Positions 22,505 through 33,449 of a stretch of 64,000 nucleotides of DNA are shown here, in pieces. A model generated the notes under the pieces. It made no database searches, was not told the origin of the DNA, and saw only the letters and a program-made list of their open reading frames with translations. Numbering within the stretch: the first letter of the stretch is position 1; each line of letters starts with the position of its first letter. Origin of the DNA: Artemisia argyi (Eukaryota > Streptophyta > Magnoliopsida > Asterales > Asteraceae); contig CM060696.1 of assembly GCA_030686995.1 (NCBI GenBank), forward strand, positions 116,451,949 through 116,515,948, in the 5' to 3' direction. Made by a program: the position numbers and the translations under genes.

Positions 22505-25500
22505 CCCTCCCTTAATCTTATTCTGATATAGATCAATAAGATTAAGTTTAGAACATAGCAAGCTATGTTGTTTTGTATCCAATCCCTTAGTTAGAACATC
22601 TGCTATTTGATCAGCAGTGCCTATCTTAACAGTTTCAATTACCCCAGCAATAATTTTATCCCTTACAAAATGCAAGTCAATTTCTAGATGTTTTGTTCTC
22701 TCATGAAAAATGGGATTGGCAGCAATCTTAATTGCTGAATTACTGTCACAAAATACTTTGACAGGTAAAAGATTTTTACAATTCAAATCCTCCAGAATTT
22801 TTAAGATCCAAACAACTTCAGAAGTCACAGAAGCTAAAGCCCTATACTCAGCTTCTGTAGACGATTTAGAAATAGTATTTTGTTTTTTACTTTTCCAGGA
22901 AACTAAACAATTGTTCATGAAAACACAATATCCAGTCACTGATTTTCTAGTGACCACACATCTAGCCCAATCAGCATCAGAATAAGCTTTTAATTCAATA
23001 ACTGGGCTAGTAGATTTCTCAATATTCAAACCTTTACCTGGAGAACCCTTAAGGTATCTTATTACCTTTAACGCAACAGTCAAATGAGATTTCAAAGGAC
23101 TATGCATAAACTGACTAAGACATGAAACAGCATAAGCAATGTCAGGCCTAGTAGTAGTAAGGTAAATAAGCTTACCAATCAACTTCTGATATTCAGTGAT
23201 ATTCTTAAGTTTAGGATCAACATCAGTAGGTTCACTAGATAAAGCAAGATTAGGCTGCAAAGGTACAGAAGCAGGTTTTCCAGCAAGTAGACCAAACTCA
23301 GCAATAAGATCAAGACAATATTTTCTTTGAGTTAAACACAACCCATTCTTAGTATCTAACACTTCAATGCCAAGAAAATATTTTAGTTTGCCAAGATCTT
23401 TAATCATAAACTTGCTCTTTAAAACCCGTTTAACATTTTCAATCTCATGCAAATTATTACCAGTAATGATAATATCATCAACATAAACAAGCAATGCAAC
23501 AAACATATCACCACAAGTTTTAGTAAATAATGAATAATCACTCTTACTTTGCACAAATTCATTTTCTATTAATACAGAAGTTAATTTGGCATTCCACTGC
23601 CTAGGAGCCTGCTTCAATCCATACAAACTCTTTTTTAATCTACAAACTCTTTTATCGTTTGGATCATAAAATCCAGGTGGCAACTTCATGTAAACAGTTT
23701 CATCAAGATCACCATATAAGAAGGCATTGTTAATATCTAATTGAAACAAGTTCCAATTGTTTTGAACAGCAAGATTAATAAGACATCTAACAGTAACAAT
23801 TTTAACAACAGGAGAGAAGGTTTCATCAAAATCAATTCCCTCCCTTTGATTGAAACCGATAGCAACTAATCGAGCCTTAAATCTATCAACTTCACCATTA
23901 GACTTAAATTTGATCTTAAAGACCCATTTACTTCCTATAGCATTCCTCCCAGCAGGAAGTTCAACTATCTCAAAAGTGTCATTTCTATATAAAGCATCCA
24001 TCTCATTATTCATAGCATCATTCCAATGTCTATACTTAGACGCTTCCCAATAAGTTTTAGGTTCAGAATGTTGATTAAGAATAGTGGAAAAACAATAATT
24101 TTCTTTAGACAACTTTGAATAGTTAACATATTTTTCAATACCAAATTTCACTTTAGAATCCACAACAAAATCATTGAAATTTTTTGGAAAGACAGAAGTC
24201 CTAGAAGACCTTCTTAAACCAGAATCTTGATGACCATCTACCTGAGAATGAACTGGTAACTCAGTACCCTCAGAAGATTCACTATTTATATTTTCCTCTA
24301 AGGCTGCAGACCTCTCACCCTCACTGGTAGATGCAGTTAAGTCAGAAGAATGCCCCCCAACATCCTCATTAAAAGACTTAAAAGGACTGCCTAGATGAGG
24401 AGGTGGACTACCAAGCCTATTAGGGCTGGGTTCATTTGTTTTCTCATCACTGGGTATGTCAGGTAGGTCATCAAGAGTATCATAATTGAAAAAATTCAGA
24501 TGAGTAACATCTTGATCAGGTTGAGATGTGAAATCAACATTTTGTTTAAAAGGAAAAATATCCTCAAAAAACTTAACATCTCTAGAAAAAATAACCTGTT
24601 TATTATCAAGACTCCAGAGTTTATAACCCTTTTTTGAATTAGAATATCCAATTAAGACACACTTTTCAGACCTACTGCCAAATTTATCATGGTTATTAAC
24701 AATAGTAGCATAGGCAAGACATCCAAAAGCCCTCAAATGCTCAAGAGGAGGAGCAAAAGAATGCACAAGAGCAAAAGGAGATTGACCATTTAGCACAGAA
24801 GAAGGTAATCTGTTAATCAAATAAGTAGCAGTTAGAATACATTCAGACCACATATTTAAGGGAAGCGCTCCCTGAAACAAAAGAGATCTAGCAACATTAA
24901 GAAGATGCCTATGCTTCCTCTCAACAATGCCATTTTGTTGAGGAGTATAACTACATGAAGTCTGATGCACAATACCATTGTTTTCACAAAACCTAGTAAA
25001 CTGCTGATTAACAAATTCAGTCCCATTATCACTCCTAAAACACTTAACTTGTTTATTAAACTGAGTTTTAAGATAATTGTAAAAAACCATAAGATTCTCA
25101 AACACTTCAGTCTTATTTTTTAAGAGATAAACCCAAACAGCCCTAGAAAAATCATCAACAATAGTAAGAAAGTATCGGTAACCATCCTTACTAGTGACTC
25201 TATAAGGCCCCCATAAGTCTAAGTGAACTAACTCACTCACATTTTTTGAAACATGGTCACTTAAAGGAAACGGTTCCCTAGTTTGTTTAGCTTTGTGACA
25301 AACATCACAAGTAATTTCAGAATCATTAGTAGTGAAACCTAAAACAGGTTTTAACACATTTAAAACTTGGTCTGCAGGATGGCCAAGCCTGCAATGCCAA
25401 GTAAATTTAGAAAGAATACAAACACTATTCACAGATAACCTCTCAAGGTCTTTACCTTGATTTCCATCAAAGTAATATAGGCCACCAATCTGTTTACCAA

Positions 25501-27136
25501 TCCCCAGAATTTTCCCTGCCCTCAAGTCATGATTTAAGATATAGCAATTAGCTTCATCAAAAGCAAAAAGTAACTTACTATCCCTGGCAACTTTATGAAC
25601 AGATAAGAGACTGACACAATATTCAGGCACAACAAGAACATCATAAAGAGTTAAGTAACTAGTTAAAGGCATATTCCCAATTTTAGTAATAAAAGCTTCA
25701 GTCCCATTTGGGTGTGAAACTTTAATTTTAAGATGAGAAACATCAACAACATTAACCAGAAACTTATCACTATATGTTATGTGCTGATTAGCACCAGAAT
25801 CAGTAATAACTCCCTTATTAACAAGATTAGCATGTAATTGACTATTAGAACAAAAGAACTTCTCAAAGTTTTCATTGAACATTCTACTAGAATTATAAAA
25901 AGTACCTGCCATATTGGCTTGTACACCATTGCCAGAAATAGAATTTTCCTTAATCAAAGAAATAAGAGTAGCCATTTGCTCATCAGTGAAAGCAAAAGAA
26001 GGACTAGTACCAACAGAATTATTAGCAACATTTTTGACTTTAGTGTTTTGACCATTTTGATTATTTTTCTTTTTACCAAAGTCAAAAGGGTAACCAATGA
26101 GTTTAAAGCATCTATCAATAGAATGACCATTAAAACCACAATGTTCACACACAATAGAAGAGCCCCCAGCAGCTCTTCTATTCTCATTAGGTTTAAATCC
26201 AGCACTAGGTCTAGAAGGATTTCCAGAGGTTTGAGACCTCTGAAAATTGCCTTTATTCCCCACATTAGAAAAGAACACAGAAGATTGGGCCCTTTGAGAG
26301 GTACCAGAACCAGAACCAGATACAACAACTCTGTGAGATTCCTCACTAGAAATAATAGCAAAAGCACCTTTAACATCAGGTAATGGATCCCTAGCCAAAA
26401 TATTACTTCTAATTTGCATATAAGAGTCATCCAAACCCATCAAGAATTGCATTAACTTCATAAGTTGATTATGTTTTTTAAAATCTTCAGCTGCATGACA
26501 AGTGCACCTAGGTAACTTGACAAGAGCATCAAATTGTTTCCATAATGTACTTAACTTGTTAAAATACTCAGCAATAGGTGTTCCATTTTGAGTTAAAGAG
26601 TGAATTTTATGATGAAGGTTAAAAGTAACAGAGCCATCAACTCTATCAAAAGTTTCTTTTAATTCATTCCAAACATCAGAAGCCTTTTTTGAAAAAATTT
26701 GACCCAAGTATAATTCCTCAGTTATAGAGTTAAGAATCCATCCAAGAACAACAGCATTAACTCTATCCCATTGCCTCCCTAAGACCTCATCTACATTAGA
26801 TCTAGTACAAGTACCATCTATAAAGCCAGTCTTATTTTTTCCCTCTAAAGCCAACAATAAAGCACAAGACCAAACATTATAGTTTTCAGTACCTTTGAGT
26901 TTAATAGAAATAACAGTCAAAGTAGCAGAATCATTAGGGTGTAAGTGCAAAGGGTGACTAAGGTCCAATTTACTAATAAGGGTCACAGGTTCATCCCCAC
27001 CAATATCATCATCTCCATTAAGAGATGGTGGAGCACTATGCTCAGAATTATGAACAGACATAATGCAATAAAGAACAAGAAAAAGACAAACACACAAAAA
27101 AGGAAGAGAAAGTAGTTCCCAGGCTTTCCTTGCCAC
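22499..27136 (-). CDS. Ty1/copia Gag-Pol polyprotein, full length and open
   Basis: A single frame of 1545 codons with no internal stop. The likely start is the second methionine (27059-27061, MSVHNSEH); the 25 residues before it are hydrophobic and unlike Gag. Domains in order: a copia Gag (NYNVWSCALLLALEGK near 90), a CCHC knuckle (CEHCGFNGHSIDRC near 330), an aspartic protease (TDSGANQH near 450), an integrase with HCRLGHP...CDVC zinc site and D...D...E core (HLDLWGPY, FRSDNGTEF, NGIVERKHR), a reverse transcriptase (DETFSPVV, LLVYVDDIIITG) and an RNase H (AYSDADWA, SSTEAEYRAL). All catalytic motifs look intact. With the near-identical LTRs, this suggests a recent, potentially mobile copy. 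Confidence 0.95.
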   Translation of the reverse strand: MARKAWELLSLPFLCVCLFLVLYCIMSVHNSEHSAPPSLNGDDDIGGDEPVTLISKLDLSHPLHLHPNDSATLTVISIKLKGTENYNVWSCALLLALEGKNKTGFIDGTCTRSNVDEVLGRQWDRVNAVVLGWILNSITEELYLGQIFSKKASDVWNELKETFDRVDGSVTFNLHHKIHSLTQNGTPIAEYFNKLSTLWKQFDALVKLPRCTCHAAEDFKKHNQLMKLMQFLMGLDDSYMQIRSNILARDPLPDVKGAFAIISSEESHRVVVSGSGSGTSQRAQSSVFFSNVGNKGNFQRSQTSGNPSRPSAGFKPNENRRAAGGSSIVCEHCGFNGHSIDRCFKLIGYPFDFGKKKNNQNGQNTKVKNVANNSVGTSPSFAFTDEQMATLISLIKENSISGNGVQANMAGTFYNSSRMFNENFEKFFCSNSQLHANLVNKGVITDSGANQHITYSDKFLVNVVDVSHLKIKVSHPNGTEAFITKIGNMPLTSYLTLYDVLVVPEYCVSLLSVHKVARDSKLLFAFDEANCYILNHDLRAGKILGIGKQIGGLYYFDGNQGKDLERLSVNSVCILSKFTWHCRLGHPADQVLNVLKPVLGFTTNDSEITCDVCHKAKQTREPFPLSDHVSKNVSELVHLDLWGPYRVTSKDGYRYFLTIVDDFSRAVWVYLLKNKTEVFENLMVFYNYLKTQFNKQVKCFRSDNGTEFVNQQFTRFCENNGIVHQTSCSYTPQQNGIVERKHRHLLNVARSLLFQGALPLNMWSECILTATYLINRLPSSVLNGQSPFALVHSFAPPLEHLRAFGCLAYATIVNNHDKFGSRSEKCVLIGYSNSKKGYKLWSLDNKQVIFSRDVKFFEDIFPFKQNVDFTSQPDQDVTHLNFFNYDTLDDLPDIPSDEKTNEPSPNRLGSPPPHLGSPFKSFNEDVGGHSSDLTASTSEGERSAALEENINSESSEGTELPVHSQVDGHQDSGLRRSSRTSVFPKNFNDFVVDSKVKFGIEKYVNYSKLSKENYCFSTILNQHSEPKTYWEASKYRHWNDAMNNEMDALYRNDTFEIVELPAGRNAIGSKWVFKIKFKSNGEVDRFKARLVAIGFNQREGIDFDETFSPVVKIVTVRCLINLAVQNNWNLFQLDINNAFLYGDLDETVYMKLPPGFYDPNDKRVCRLKKSLYGLKQAPRQWNAKLTSVLIENEFVQSKSDYSLFTKTCGDMFVALLVYVDDIIITGNNLHEIENVKRVLKSKFMIKDLGKLKYFLGIEVLDTKNGLCLTQRKYCLDLIAEFGLLAGKPASVPLQPNLALSSEPTDVDPKLKNITEYQKLIGKLIYLTTTRPDIAYAVSCLSQFMHSPLKSHLTVALKVIRYLKGSPGKGLNIEKSTSPVIELKAYSDADWARCVVTRKSVTGYCVFMNNCLVSWKSKKQNTISKSSTEAEYRALASVTSEVVWILKILEDLNCKNLLPVKVFCDSNSAIKIAANPIFHERTKHLEIDLHFVRDKIIAGVIETVKIGTADQIADVLTKGLDTKQHSLLCSKLNLIDLYQNKIKGGC
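22505..22514 (-). other. Polypurine tract
   Basis: Minus-strand AAGGGAGGG lies immediately before the TG of the 3' LTR, the expected plus-strand primer. The polyprotein's last codons run through it and its stop lies within the first bases of the LTR. Confidence 0.8.
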
Positions 27137-27719
27137 TTAAAGTGGTAGGTCAAGGGCGCACACAAGCAAACAAGACAAAAGAAAACACAAAATAGCTAAA
27201 CACAATCAAACAACAGCCAAAAATAAGCAAATAAAGCAAAAACAAGGCAGATATGAAGTTTAAAGGTGTGAGAGGTGTTACAGTGCTCTCAATGCAAGAT
27301 TTAGCGGAAGCACTCTCACTGTGTCCTTGATTCACTTAGTCAAGAACACAGAAAGAAACACAGAATCAACTCCAAGATTCGCAAGAATCAATAAAGAACC
27401 AGAATCAACTCCAAGATCCAAGTTCCAACACCAATTTAGACCAGAATCAACTCCAAGATCCAAGTCCCAATACCAATCTATCGATTAACAAAGTTAATCA
27501 ACCCAGGAAGTCAATGAGAACAAAACCCCCAATTTTAATCGAAACCCTAATTTTTTCAAAAATTAGAAGTTTTATAGAAAACACGTTAGATCTGTGCAAT
27601 TAAACACACAGACAACAATTAACACTGGTTAATTGAAAATTTTCAAAGCAATTTGAAAAACCCCCAATTTTTTTTTTTCAAAACCCTAAAAAATTTTGCG
27701 ATCAGATATAGAGCGAATT

Positions 27720-27732
27720 GCTCTGGTACAAA
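27720..27732 (-). other. Internal primer-binding site, degenerate
   Basis: Minus-strand TTTGTACCAGAGC follows the 5' LTR and resembles the tRNA-Met-type site TGGTATCAGAGC, but with differences in its first half. It sets the inner border of the 5' LTR at about 27733. Confidence 0.5.
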
Positions 27733-28186
27733 TTTATAAACCAACAGCAATCTTGGACTTAAACCAAGACTCTTTATTAAAAACAATCACAAACCCAGAA
27801 CAATATATCAACTGATCTCAATCAGCAATCAATCACTAAACCAATGAACTTAAACCACATCCACCACTACTACTCAGGTGTGGATCTATTATCTATCTTG
27901 ATAATAGTTCTATTACAAAAGATCAATAGAAACAGAATAAAGCAAGAGCTTGTAATTGTGAGTAATACGGCAAGAGATATCAATTAGGGTTCTGAGAAGA
28001 TAAGAGGTGACTCCAGCTTATATAGCCCAGCAAACTAACTTTCTACACTTCACAACTTTAGTCCTCCATCTTTGTACTTCTTTATCTTCAGATACCAAAG
28101 TCCAAATAAAGCTTAACTGAAACTTTACAAGTGTACAAAATTAGTCCCTGTACTATATAAACCAGAATAAGATTATATTTTCAACA
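27733..28186 (-). repeat. Copia 5' LTR
   Basis: Starts TGTTGAAAATATAATC (minus strand) next to the 34-bp host duplication and extends about 454 bp to the primer site. Its last about 112 bp (U5) have no counterpart in the 3' LTR at the other end. Confidence 0.75.
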
Positions 28187-28219
28187 TGAGTGGCTTGGCT
28201 AACATGTCCAAATAGGTGC
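28186..28219 (+). repeat. Right copy of the 34-bp duplication flanking the copia element
   Basis: Identical to 22102-22135. It directly abuts the TG end of the 5' LTR (minus strand TGTTGAAAAT), sharing one base with it. Confidence 0.9.
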
Positions 28220-30397
28220 GGGTTGGGTTTAACCCGCAAACACTTTTTTTTGTCCATTCGTGTTTAAATAATGAATGCTTTAATTATCATCAGGCCAGTT
28301 TTGTTATCATAATAATCTAAATCATTGAATCATAAAAAAAACAAAACCCAAATTTACCTGGTTGACATGATGCCCTTTTAGCAAAATTCTTGATTTATCC
28401 CATTTGAAAATAAACAAAACCCAAATTTACCCATTCTTGAGTAAACGGGTCGAAATCGCCACCTGTAATTTGTAGCATATCCCTTTTATCTAGGATGATA
28501 GTTTTAGCCATTGTAGTTCATCCGTAAGACCATCACTTTACTTGAATTACTTCCTGATAAAAAGCAGTGTTTAACTTGGTACATTCTTTACAGGTTTTCA
28601 TTGAAGTAGAAGATTTTAGCAGGTCTCAACCCGATGCTATAGCACACTCAGCTGCAAAAATCATATCACGGGTAAAATCTGCTGGAGATACCACCACACA
28701 AGCTCTTAAATTGTTATGTTGGAGATACAAGGGTATTCAAGTCGAGGACTCGAGGTACTGCTTCACTTATTTCGTTTGTATTTTCTTTGAACAGTTTACA
28801 AAATTCGTGATGTTTTCAGTTCAACACCATGCTTTAAAGTCGTCTTGCAGGACAAATATTAGTAAATATTATTTTTGCTAATTTTGGTGTAAAAATGGGT
28901 GATGTAATAACATATGTTTCAACTAATCACGGGCGGTGGCTCTTATTGGCATAGACAGTCTTGGATTTGATCTGAGAGCTTGTTCTGGTAGACAAGTTGA
29001 AACATTGCGGTTTGCATTTAAAAATCGCGTTATTTCTAACTTCTCCAGAACACAGGTTATTCCAGAAAACTAAATGGCCAGATAGATTAAACAAGCCAAA
29101 TGGGCTGAATGTGTCGAAAATCGCCCAAACCGACAAGTACCAAAATGTTCCCATTTTGACTTAAACAAGTATTGACCCGTTATCCAACCTGCCCATTTGC
29201 AACGCAACTGTTCAAAAATATATAGCTACTAACGTTTCTGTGGGCTTGCAGGCTTCCTCGGAATTTGGTGTGGAGAGCCAGTTGAATTGCTTACTCTTCC
29301 GTCTTCCCTATAGGCCTGGGGCAGCAGAAGAAGAAAGGAGTTTCTCGGGACATGCTGGTTATCTCATGTGTCATGTATAATAAGTTTTTAGAAAATTTGT
29401 TGTACCATATATGATTCATCATGTTGTATAACCTTGATATACTGGGAAATACACAAATAATTTACTATTTGTGGATCTGTAGTATCAATTTGTATCAAGT
29501 ATCATATTGTTGGAACCATAAAAATGGTCTGTGGTTTCATAAAAATGAAATTAACAAGAATATTGGTTTCAACAAATAGGACTCATTAAAAAAAATAAAT
29601 AAATAAATAAAAAATAAAAAAAACACAAATAGGACTCGATTGTACAAATCAATACTATGGTAGACTTAATTTACCAAAGGGAACTTAGGATCACCTATGA
29701 AAAGAAATTGTGTACCTATAGAAAGTGTTTATAGACTTCATCATTCATCAGAATATGGTCGAGGGATTATGGAAAATGCTTGCACTGCATTATGGGAGGA
29801 TTACGGCCAGAAACTTAGTTGAAGAATCCTTTTGCTGAGATTTACAAGGAAACAATTTGATTTGCTAGAACTTTTTTATGTGTCTGATCTTTGAGTCCAT
29901 TATGTCGTTCTGTGCGCATACTCTTTTATGTCAATTTTCATCATGTCAAGCCACATGTAAGCAAATTTCCATCATTCATTGGAAGTGATTCGAATTCTCT
30001 CATTTCCCTTATTGCTTGGATTAGATTAACCACTATGCTTAATCGAATTTGGACAGTAACATTCGGTAATTTGGACAATATGAGCCAAAATAGGTTTTGA
30101 GTTAGAAGGCGTTCAAAATGCTTATAGTTTTTATGAACCCTAAACGCAATTAATCAGGGTTCAAATTTCTTTCTCGGACACTCAAATCTTTTATTTACAC
30201 ACAATAATTCAAGAATGACTCCCCATTATCCATAGTTCTTTAAACACTTGATGTTATTAACATTGTCAAAAGTTGTATTGTACTTAAGAGTTTAAACAAG
30301 GGGGAACAGGCCACGAGCTATTTGAGATTGACTTGTAAAATACTTGAAATGAACATCGTCTAAACTGAGTCAAGCTCGAGCTACTCGAGTAAACTTT

Positions 30398-30804
30398 CAA
30401 GTCAAGCTCGAGTATCAGAATACTCGACTCATGAAGCCCGTGACTTTAATGACCTTGTATCTTTTTACATTTTAAACCTTTATGTATATGTACATTTACA
30501 TACTTTTCACACAATATCATCAAATGAAATGGAATTGAGTTTAGTATATCAAACTCAAGCATGGAAATTGATATCAGTTGAACTCGAGTCAAGTTTTGAG
30601 CCAATTTGAATTCCGAGTTTCACTGTTTGTTTCGACTCCATTATATAAGAGAAAAGTACGGCAAAATCAAAATAGGAAGGCTTTGCGCATTATAAACAAA
30701 TTTTGAGGGTTCTACAATTTGAACTTTTGGTCCTTGCAAGAACTTGTGAGGACTCAACAAAGCTTTATGACCTAATAGAACTTGAAAAAAAAATATAATA
30801 AATA

Positions 30805-30851
<47 letters not shown>

Positions 30852-31690
30852 GTCCAAATGACCCATTCAGAACCTAACAGAGGCCACCTGATTGCCATTT
30901 AAAAGACAGATAGGACAGATAAAAAAGGTCCAAGAGCAATAGAACTTGCAAGAATTGAGCTACATGGACGATTTTCTGATGGGGCCACCTAGCACCATCA
31001 TAAAGGTTAGTGGCCAGTAACACCTAGCGGCGATTAATCGGCCTTGCAGGCTCTCTTTTTTTCAACACTCGTTGCATAAGGGTAATGTAGCCAGAAAACT
31101 TGCAAAATAATTTTAGAAATGGTTCTTCAAATCGCAACAAATGACTAATCTGCAAATAACAATGGTTTCTATGGAGCCATTGCACCTGTGATGAATCCAT
31201 GTTACTTTTTAGTTTTGTAAGACACTGAAGGTATATTAAAAAGATGACAATTAGTTCGACATTTTTCATCTTACCATTAACACTAATGCTGAATGGGTAT
31301 ATTCAATTATTCAGAATCATGTTTCAAAAATACAAATGATTTTTCTACAATAATACGGAGTAGCAAATTATTTAAAACTTATTGGTCATGTGATGAATAA
31401 GTCTAAAGACCTTACCAATATTGCTCTAACTAGTTGTTGAATAGCATTAAATTTGAACGTTTCTTTTGGATATGTCCTAAGAACTGAAATGTTTTAGTAA
31501 ATCATTCACTAATAATAACAATTTACAAATTTCATGAATAAAGCTACCGTAATGAGATTCTCCTTTGGGAAAAAAAAAGGCAATAACATGAGCCAAAAGT
31601 TAACATACCACAAACAAACTAAAGTTGAAGTATACTAGTAGTAACAAATTGTAAGCTAAGAATAGTTTTATATACCTCGAATAGTTGGTT
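30398..31690. other. Intergenic, repeat-like
   Basis: Positions 30330-30440 hold CTCGAG/ACTCGAG-rich repeats of a kind that recurs near 17830 and 41995. A run of about 36 adenines lies at 30814-30849. No supported gene; short minus-strand ORFs have no recognisable motif. Confidence 0.5.
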
Positions 31691-32752
31691 TCACATGTAA
31701 GGGCAAGAAACGTCATTTGGACCAACAAACCTTCCACGGACCACAAGTTCCAAAAACGCCACAATTTCTTTACACGCTCTCACTTCCGTATCACATCTCA
31801 AAAACGGCGGAAAAAATAACCAAAAACTTGTGGCAACCACTACGCCTATCGCCAACGGCCCTGATACCAATGCTGGAAAACGAAACCTTCCTCCAACGGC
31901 CCTTTTAACCACTAGCTCCAAACACACCAACATACCGTGAATCACGAAAAACCATGTGACCTCCCACGTGGGCTTCAATCGACCCATGTAATAAAATATT
32001 AACTCGTGCATTAACCCCGACACGATAAATGTAGCCATGACAGCGGGCAGTGATGCCAGCTGTCTAGACAAAAACTTATTAGAAAATGATCTTACGGGCA
32101 GGTATACTGTAGGATGCAGTATACCTGTGACCATCAGATTCCATCTCTTCCCCCAAAAATCTTGCAAAGATGTAGCCAGGTACGGCTCATCAAACTGTGG
32201 CTCGAGCTGTAAACCAACTACAGCTTGAGCCACGTAAGCAACGAGTGCTAATCCAACATCTAGCACCACATATATATGTACACAAAACAAAGCCATTTTG
32301 ATCAAAGGATGAAAGTGATCACCCTATTCATAAACCTTAAGCAACAAAACAAAAACAATAAACTTAACAGAATAACTCATTGCTGAATTTTTTGTATCTT
32401 TTTGCATGTTATCAGAGCCATTTTTGATCTTGATTGGGACACAAGCAGTGAGGATGAATTTAATCAAAGGGAGAGGTGGGTTGGAATACAAAGGGCCTTT
32501 ATCAAAAGCAAATAAAAGGAGTTTGAAATTAGCAAGCCAGGTGATGAAAAAGGCAGTTGAACCAGAGATATGAATAGTGGTGAGAAATAAAGGGAGATAA
32601 AAGAATAAGCAAAAAAAGGGAATGAACGCGCATAAGCGTGCTGTACCAGGTGCAGTGAGAGTTGTGATTTTGTGACAAGTGAAGAGAGATGCTAAAGCTG
32701 TTGTCCATACGAATACCAGATTTTTCATTTCTCCATCTAAATGCCAATCCAT
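31691..32752 (-). pseudogene. Wax ester synthase (long-chain-alcohol O-fatty-acyltransferase, MBOAT), one stop codon
   Basis: A single-exon frame of 353 codons matches jojoba-type wax synthases in length and layout: several membrane helices, WHLDGEMKNL-like start, LLLKVYE, FWGKRWNLMVTG (about 199-210) and the MBOAT histidine in GLMHELIFYYMG (about H249). Such enzymes join acyl-CoA to fatty alcohols in the ER membrane. Frame and spacing are perfect except for a TAG at 32324-32326 (residue 143), where the family usually has an aromatic residue before the HFHP block; one substitution would explain it. A TATA box lies about 35 bp before the ATG. It could be a recent pseudogene, an assembly error, or a null allele. 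Without read-through both halves lack essential parts. Confidence 0.85.
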
Positions 32753-32781
32753 TCTTGTGTTGAGAAATGGAGATCTGCTAG

Positions 32782-32790
32782 CTTTTATAT
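32782..32790 (-). promoter_or_regulatory. TATA box of the wax synthase gene
   Basis: Minus-strand ATATAAAAG lies about 30-40 bp upstream of the ATG at 32752, implying a very short 5' UTR. Confidence 0.55.
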
Positions 32791-33295
32791 GTGAACCACA
32801 ACTTTGTATTTTATTTAAGTCGAAGTTTGGCTCAGAGTGAAGACAGAAAGCTCACTTGTAATAATTAAGATGGATAAAATTTAATAGCACGAAGACGATT
32901 ACGAGCAAAAACAAACTAGAGGGCATTGATTCGTTGAAAGATAAAGATGATATCAAAATAGAGTAGCACAAAATGGGGTAGGGGACATAAGGTATCCACG
33001 TTAACTTAATGTAGAAGTTATAAAATTAGAGGCCCATTATTGCTAGGTGCATATAAGAGCACAAGACAATGTGTAGCAACGAGCTTATCTCTTCGTTTGG
33101 GTATCATATCACATTAAGGGCATATTTGATTGGGAGAAATGAGATTAAAGAATTGAAAATGAATTTATTTTCTTTGTTTGATAGCCTAAAAAATAAAAAG
33201 GTGGAGATTTGCAATTCTTAAAAGAGTTGAATTTACATACAAAATTAAGGAATTCATTTCCTTTACATATTGAGTGAAAACCAATTTTTAGAGAA

Positions 33296-33384
33296 TAATA
33301 ATAATAATAATTAATAATTTTATAAATAAAAATTATAAATAATAATAATAAATAATAAAATGATAATAAAAAAAAATAGTAAAA

Positions 33385-33429
<45 letters not shown>

Positions 33430-33440
33430 AATAAAAATAA
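33296..33440. repeat. AAT microsatellite flanking the Stowaway insert
   Basis: Mostly (ATA)n/(AAT)n with interruptions; a second block follows the insert at 33685-33765, so the Stowaway split one array or used its TA sites. Confidence 0.85.
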
Positions 33441-33449
33441 TAAATAATA

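Larger units (their letters stand above)
22134..28186 (-). mobile_element. Young full-length Ty1/copia retrotransposon with atypical ends
   Basis: On the minus strand the order is 5' LTR (about 27733-28186), primer site, one polyprotein frame, polypurine tract and 3' LTR (22146-22504). The LTRs share about 340 bp with one difference that I can see (CACTGCTACTC versus CACTACTACTC). The host sequence at 22102-22135 is repeated at 28186-28219, a 34-bp direct duplication, while the paralogous gene copy has this sequence only once (near 15213). The 3' LTR diverges from the 5' LTR after GTTTAAGTTC and ends in a different short tail. Confidence 0.9.
20446..30397 (+). pseudogene. 5'-truncated tandem copy of the DUF2470/split-barrel gene, decayed and interrupted
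   Basis: Similarity to 13741-17851 starts sharply at TAGATGAATTAACATGAAAT and covers intron 4 through the 3' flank; exons 1-4 are absent. Exon equivalents are at about 21346-21472, 21560-21671, 21702-21971, 28594-28746, 28934-29028 and 29252-29340. Several features are broken: the acceptor before the exon 5 copy is gone, a deletion removes the end of exon 6 with its donor and most of the following intron, the exon 9 copy lost its donor GT (CGCGTT), and the last exon has a 7-bp GTCTTCC duplication that shifts frame. The intron-7 equivalent carries the copia element, and the intron-4 equivalent carries a 312-bp LTR-like insert. Confidence 0.88.

Noticed and set aside
25838..26383. 181-codon plus-strand ORF
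   Set aside because: It is an antisense shadow of the copia Gag region; composition (Arg/Ile/Thr rich) reflects the complementary frame, with no domain.
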